From assembly GCA_963969395.1 (NCBI GenBank), contig OZ017803.1, positions 18,848,001 through 18,912,000 of the forward strand: a stretch of 64,000 nucleotides of DNA, read 5' to 3'. The DNA is from Pseudoscleropodium purum (Eukaryota; Streptophyta; Bryopsida; Hypnales; Brachytheciaceae). The notes beneath the pieces are model-generated. The model was not told the origin of the DNA and searched no databases. It was given only the letters and a program-made list of their open reading frames with translations. Position 1 is the first letter of the stretch; each line of letters opens with the position of its first letter. Of this stretch, positions 59,291 to 64,000 are shown in pieces. A program made the position numbers and the translations under genes.

Positions 59291-61523
59291 GATCTTCAAG
59301 TCTTGATTTTAAAATATAAATGCAGGCCATATATCCATTTACAAATTTTCATCCAAAGAGAATTTACATGCCATGGGAAAAACATCATAACCTCGAATTA
59401 TATTATTCTAACTCTGACCCAACTGACCTGCGTGTACCGAATAATATTGGTGTTTCCAAATGACGGAAACCCTAACCTAGATCATGGTAAGGTAGGGTGG
59501 CAGAATGCCAGTCCCTGATAAGCCGAAGACAGAATAATTTGACCTTTTTTTAATTTAAAATTCTTTTTTAAATGATTTGACTTGGACAGATCCAAAGGAC
59601 GGAACCCTAGTGATTGTCTTTGTTTTTTGGGCAGGGGATTGTTTGGATGGAGGGAGGGGCTTGCATGCCTGCAACAGTGACTGGCTAACTGAAGTTAGTG
59701 CACAGTACAGGCACTGCTTGGTCCAAAATAAAAGGCTGATGGACGGAGTGATTTTTGCAAGGACCCAACTGAGTCTTTTCTTCAGTTAACTTATTATTAG
59801 CCTCACCCAAACAAATTCTCCACCCAAACAGTGGATCCAACTGTTGAGCCCCACGTGCAATTAAGAACAGGAGAAAAAAAGAAGACACCCCACACCCCAC
59901 CCCACAAAAAAAAAATACAAAAACATGTGGAGTGGGTAGCTCCATCATGGAAACATTGAGTGTAAATTATGTTAGAACCACCTGCTGTCAACCACTTTAG
60001 GGATTCCACATATGTTTTGGAGCAGTGTAAGGCAATGTAAATTTTCTCGACTTGATTAGTCCCCAACTTTGAAAAGGAGGAAAAACGCATTTTAAACACT
60101 TTGGTTGGAAATTCGATGTGGCCTTGGTTGCAACTATTTTCAACCGTACAAGTTGGGAATGGGTGGTTCTACCACGATTGTAGAAGGACAAGTTTGTCTT
60201 TGTGAAAATCATCCTTTGCAAGTACCATTTGAATCATTTACTTATTGAAAAAAGGAAAAAAAAACAAAAAAAAACTAGAGCACATTCATTGGAGGTCGGA
60301 CTTGTGTACAAGACCTCCCCTTTTCACACAAAATTCCAAGGATAAACATGTGCACTTCTATCCTACATAAGACTTAGAAGGATTCTCTATCATCCATCGG
60401 ACGCTAGGTGTCTATGGCTTCCTTCTAGGGTTAATGTTGGTGGAAGGGAATTGCATTGGATGGAGTTAGACTTGAGTTTTGGTACTTCCACTAGTAATTA
60501 AGAATGTTGTCTACCTAAACCAAAAGAAAGACCCACAACAAAATCCTATACAAAAAATAAAGGTAAATTTGTCCCAACAAGCAATTTTAGCTTATGTCCC
60601 AAGTAACCATTCTATTTGGGCTCAACATTGTTGGATTTCTACAAATGTTTGGGGTCCAGCTATGAGAGTTTTATTAAAATTTGATTAAAAATCGTTAAAA
60701 ATTATATTGTTGCTACCTAACTAATGAAAAAATTCTAGAAAAAATTCTAGAACTGGTTCCTTCCAACAGATTTGTGGAGGCCCCTTCGCAAAAGATATAA
60801 AAAAGCTAAAAGAAAGGCTGGTATGAGAAAACGTTTGTTATGTAGTCTAGTTGAAGCATCTTTCATGATCTTAAATGTATTCCAAACTATTCCATGTTCT
60901 TAAAACTCAAGTACACTACTGTATTGAAAACTATTGAAAAACACATGGCAAGTACAGCATAAGTACGTTGGTGCAGTATTTGAAAATAGCAGAATATTCC
61001 TTACTCTGAGAACTTCACCACTCATTAGTATAAAAAGGAGGCAGCGGATATTTAACTTTTATGTATGAAACAAGCAGACACTTTATACTGTAAATATTGC
61101 AATTGAAAAATAACAAATAGTCAATGGAAATTGTCCATGTGTATCAAGGAAAAAATAAAAATAACAAATAACAAATATGCTAGAGTCAGCCTGCCATTTC
61201 CTGCACACATCTAAAAATTGGACAACAATTGTTGCCATTTATCAAACAATAAATCCATGATTCAACTACCAAATTCACTTGCAATGGGAATAAAATTTGT
61301 ATCACCATCCAATGACCACACACTGTGCATCAAAGGGTTGCAAGGAATTTCTTAACTAGATTTCATCTTAAATTGCAATACCATTTGTAGGAAGGAATCT
61401 TTTGGCATTCTCTTTTTCAAAGGTGAGTCTTAACATGACATTTAAACCCTAAATGCCCAAGGCACCCAAATATGATATTTGCAAAACTTTGAAGTTCAAT
61501 GAAACCTAACCAAGTTTTTATTT
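59291..61523. other. Spacer with a dispersed repeat, no gene seen
   Basis: The segment at 60280-60420 is related to 3230-3360. Frames of 60-98 codons between 59577 and 60221 overlap on both strands and have no recognised domain. Confidence 0.45.
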
Positions 61524-62169
61524 TTAACACCTAAAGTTCCATGACTTTGTTTTCCCTGAAACCACTCATAAACTGCCATTTTCAGTAGAAGTACCAAATT
61601 TTTGGAAAAAAACTTTTATTGACACATATAACCATAGGATTTTGTAGAACACTGATTTGAAAAGATGTAGAAAAAATTTCAAAACTTTCTATTGTGTGGA
61701 TTGCAAGATTTTAGCATTTGAATTGACAAAAATCCTTTTTTTAACCCTGTGAAAAATTGGGCAGCTACACTTTACAAGCTCACTTTTCTATGAAGAAATG
61801 TTCAAAATGGTGGTGCTTCTTTGGATTTGTTTTTCTAAACAAGTTGTTTACAAGTCTAAAAGTTTTCAAGTCGTTTGGAATTGCACAACATATAGGAAAA
61901 AAATAGTAAGTAGAAAGAAATAGAAAATGATTCAAAATACTAAATTGTTAAGAATTTAATTATGGAATTGAAAATTTTCAATTTCAATGGTTGTAATGTT
62001 CTTATAAACAACGTACATCCTGTGATTTATTTTCCCAAAAAATATTGAAAATTGAGTGAAATAAACAACTTCAAAGTTTATTTTAGGGTACAAAATCCAT
62101 AACTGCCCACAAACCAAAATTCCTCATAATTTTTTACTCATTGATTGAAATGGAATGATTCAAATCTTT

Positions 62170-62259
<90 letters not shown>

Positions 62260-62518
62260 AATTTCAAATTTTGATTTTTGAAAAAAGTGAATTTTTCAGA
62301 TCTGCTTGGACTGCTTGAGTTAAGAAACAAACAACATATTGGGCCATAACTTTTGACTTCTATTTCCAAATGTCATGAAATTTGTTGCATATGAAAGGTA
62401 TTCCTCTTCCACACCTTCTATAAAAATTTCAGCCTAAAATATAGAAATTTCTGGTCACAATGACTTGCCCAAAAATTCTATACAGCCAAAAAACGCATTC
62501 CGGTCCTTTAGGGGTTAA
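61524..62518 (+). mobile_element. TTAA/CCCCTAAA element, copy I (995 bp)
   Basis: The left end is TTAACACCTAAAGTTCCATG and the right end is GGTCCTTTAGGGGTTAA. It is a second-subfamily member closely matching copy F. It is longer than the others mainly because of the dinucleotide repeat at 62170-62255. No coding capacity is seen. Confidence 0.8.
62170..62255. repeat. Compound (CA)n(TA)n microsatellite
   Basis: About 28 CA units followed directly by about 14 TA units, inside copy I of the TTAA element, at a point where copy F has ordinary sequence. It explains the Cys/Val and Tyr/Ile repeats of the open frame across it. Confidence 0.95.
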
Positions 62519-63422
62519 TAGTTCATATTTTTGGAAAGTTCTTCTTAAAGTCTAGTTTTAGCATCAAAAATTCAATCTTGAAAATAAATGATAGTGATTT
62601 TTCTACTTAAGATTGTGTGCAAGTGTTGAGAGCTCTTGGAAATGAGTCTCAAATACACTAGATCTTGGAAAAAAAATCACATTCAAAATTGAGTTAAAAG
62701 AATTATAGAGTAGATTTTAAGAAGCTATAAATTGATTAGAGTTATACATGTTAGGCCTTTAAAACTTATATTTTTTTGCTCACCAACTTTTTAGATTTGA
62801 CTTGTGAAAAGAAGATTGAAAGACTTCACATCACTTTAATTTGTAATTTTAACACCCTTATGGTCAAACATTAAAATCTCTCACTCCATAAGTGATATCA
62901 TTGTGTTTTCTTTTCCTATGACATCTCTAACATGTCTAGTTTGAATTTGTACAGTTACAATTAAAAAAAATTGGTACACCTTATTAAAATGTTGGCATTT
63001 TGTTCAATTTAGAGCAAATTCTAAGAAGCTCAAAATAGGCCTTGGGCATTTAGAGGTTAATATTAAAGCCAAATTTCAAAACATGCTAGTCTCTCCAATT
63101 ACATAGTAAAGGATTTGAATATTTTTCTTCTTCTTGAATTAGATGGATAATTTCCATTGCAAAAATTTGAATTTTGTTTATGCACTGATTGACAAGTTTA
63201 TTCTCCAGTACCCGGCAACTCTCAATTGTCCACCCCTATTTTGCCATTCAAAAGAAAATTGTATAATGTATTATATGATTTACATTTTCCATATTGCATA
63301 ATCAACATTTAAGTTTTACGCAATTTCAATCAAACATATCAAATTTGGGTTTAAAAAACACAAATCTCCATTTTGTGTGAATTGTTTCATTAAATTTTAA
63401 TGATTTTACACAAGATCTCATT

Positions 63423-63870
63423 GAGAAACATTGATGATGAATTTTTTTAATTTGATTTTGGCAATATGTAGGAAACCTCCATATGTACATCTCTCCTTCA
63501 ATAAGTATCTCCAAAAAGTTTTAGAATTCCCTCACAGTGATTTCAAAAATTGAGGTGACAATGTTCAAATTTTGAAAAATGATTATTTCTTCATTGTAAT
63601 TTGATTTTGGCAAAGCAAATGTATCTTCATGGTCAAATAAGAAAATTTAGTAACAATGTGAAGGTCAAATAGAAAAATCTAATCACAATAAAGAAATATT
63701 TATTTTTCAAAATTTGGACATTGTCACCTTAACTTTTGAAACCACTGTGAAGGAATTCTAAAACTTTTTGGAGATACTTATTAAAGGAGAGATGTATGTA
63801 TGGAGGTTTCCTACATATCTAAACAATTGAATTAAGAAAATTCATCACCTATGGTTTTCAATCAATTCTC
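63423..63870. mobile_element. Large palindrome with arms of about 190 bp
   Basis: The left arm (63423-63612) and right arm (63672-63870) are imperfect reverse complements. Both contain ATATGTAGGAAACCTCCATA, CATCTCTCCTT, AATAAGTATCTCC and AAAAAGTTTTAGAATTCC when read outward to inward. A centre of about 60 bp has two related TCAAATA-GAAAA blocks. A single half-arm relative lies at about 15890-16010. Confidence 0.8.
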
Positions 63871-63887
63871 ATGTAAAACAATGAATT

Positions 63888-64000
63888 TTAACCCCTAAAG
63901 GACTAAGGCCTTTTTTTGGCCAAGAAACACTCAAAACTGCCATTTCTATAGCAAAAGATTAAAAAAAAAATTTAATTGTTTTTTCACGTCTAATTGTATG
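63888..64000 (+). mobile_element. TTAA/CCCCTAAA element, copy J, cut by the window end
   Basis: Begins TTAACCCCTAAAGGACTAAGG and continues with CAAGAAACACTCAAAACTGCC, the family left end. Only the first 113 bp are in the window. Confidence 0.75.

Noticed and set aside
62160..62369. 69-codon frame with Tyr/Ile and Cys/Val runs
   Set aside because: Translation of the (CA)n(TA)n microsatellite.

Overview
The window is plant nuclear DNA. About 6 kb belongs to five genes that can be modelled end to end. These are GC-rich, intron-containing (one is intronless), with GT-AG splice sites, and they sit in long, very AT-rich, gene-poor DNA packed with transposon remnants. The gene set (mitochondrial complex I and import-motor subunits, a WRINKLED1-type double-AP2 factor) is that of a land plant. 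The AT-rich spacers with compact GC-rich genes would suit a bryophyte such as a moss, but the sequence does not prove this and the species is not identified. No rRNA gene, intact tRNA gene, CRISPR array or bacterial operon is visible.

Layout. 0-9.7 kb: non-coding repeats, including TTAA-flanked elements, a 1.7 kb non-autonomous CACTA-type element and short tandem arrays. 9.7-11.6 kb: NDUFS6 copy 1 (minus strand). 13.2-13.6 kb: PAM16/TIM16 (plus strand). 15-23 kb: AT-rich spacer with three kinds of miniature elements. 23.5-25.3 kb: NDUFS6 copy 2 (plus strand), an inverted duplicate of copy 1. 26-37 kb: TTAA elements and a MITE. 37.6-43.2 kb: a GC-richer region with an unrecognised ORF, three blocks of diverged tandem repeats, and a two-exon RRM RNA-binding protein gene whose single intron is itself built of repeats. 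44.3-47.1 kb: a nine-exon WRI1-like AP2 gene (minus strand) with the family's 9-nt VYLG micro-exon. 47.5-64 kb: spacer with nested TTAA elements, a tRNA-derived SINE candidate, a foldback element, a large palindrome and another TTAA element cut by the window edge.

Three of the five genes act in mitochondria: two NDUFS6 copies for complex I and PAM16 for the TIM23 import motor. PAM16 lies between the two divergently oriented NDUFS6 copies. The WRI1-like factor would act in the nucleus on plastid fatty-acid supply genes. There is no sign that these genes are co-regulated.

The most unusual signal is a family of about 0.92-1.0 kb non-coding elements bounded by TTAA and a CCCCTAAA-type inverted terminus. 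At least eight near-complete copies and several fragments make up roughly 15% of the window. One copy is inserted into another exactly at a TTAA that is present on both sides. This is the behaviour of piggyBac-type transposons, which are not a usual component of plant genomes.
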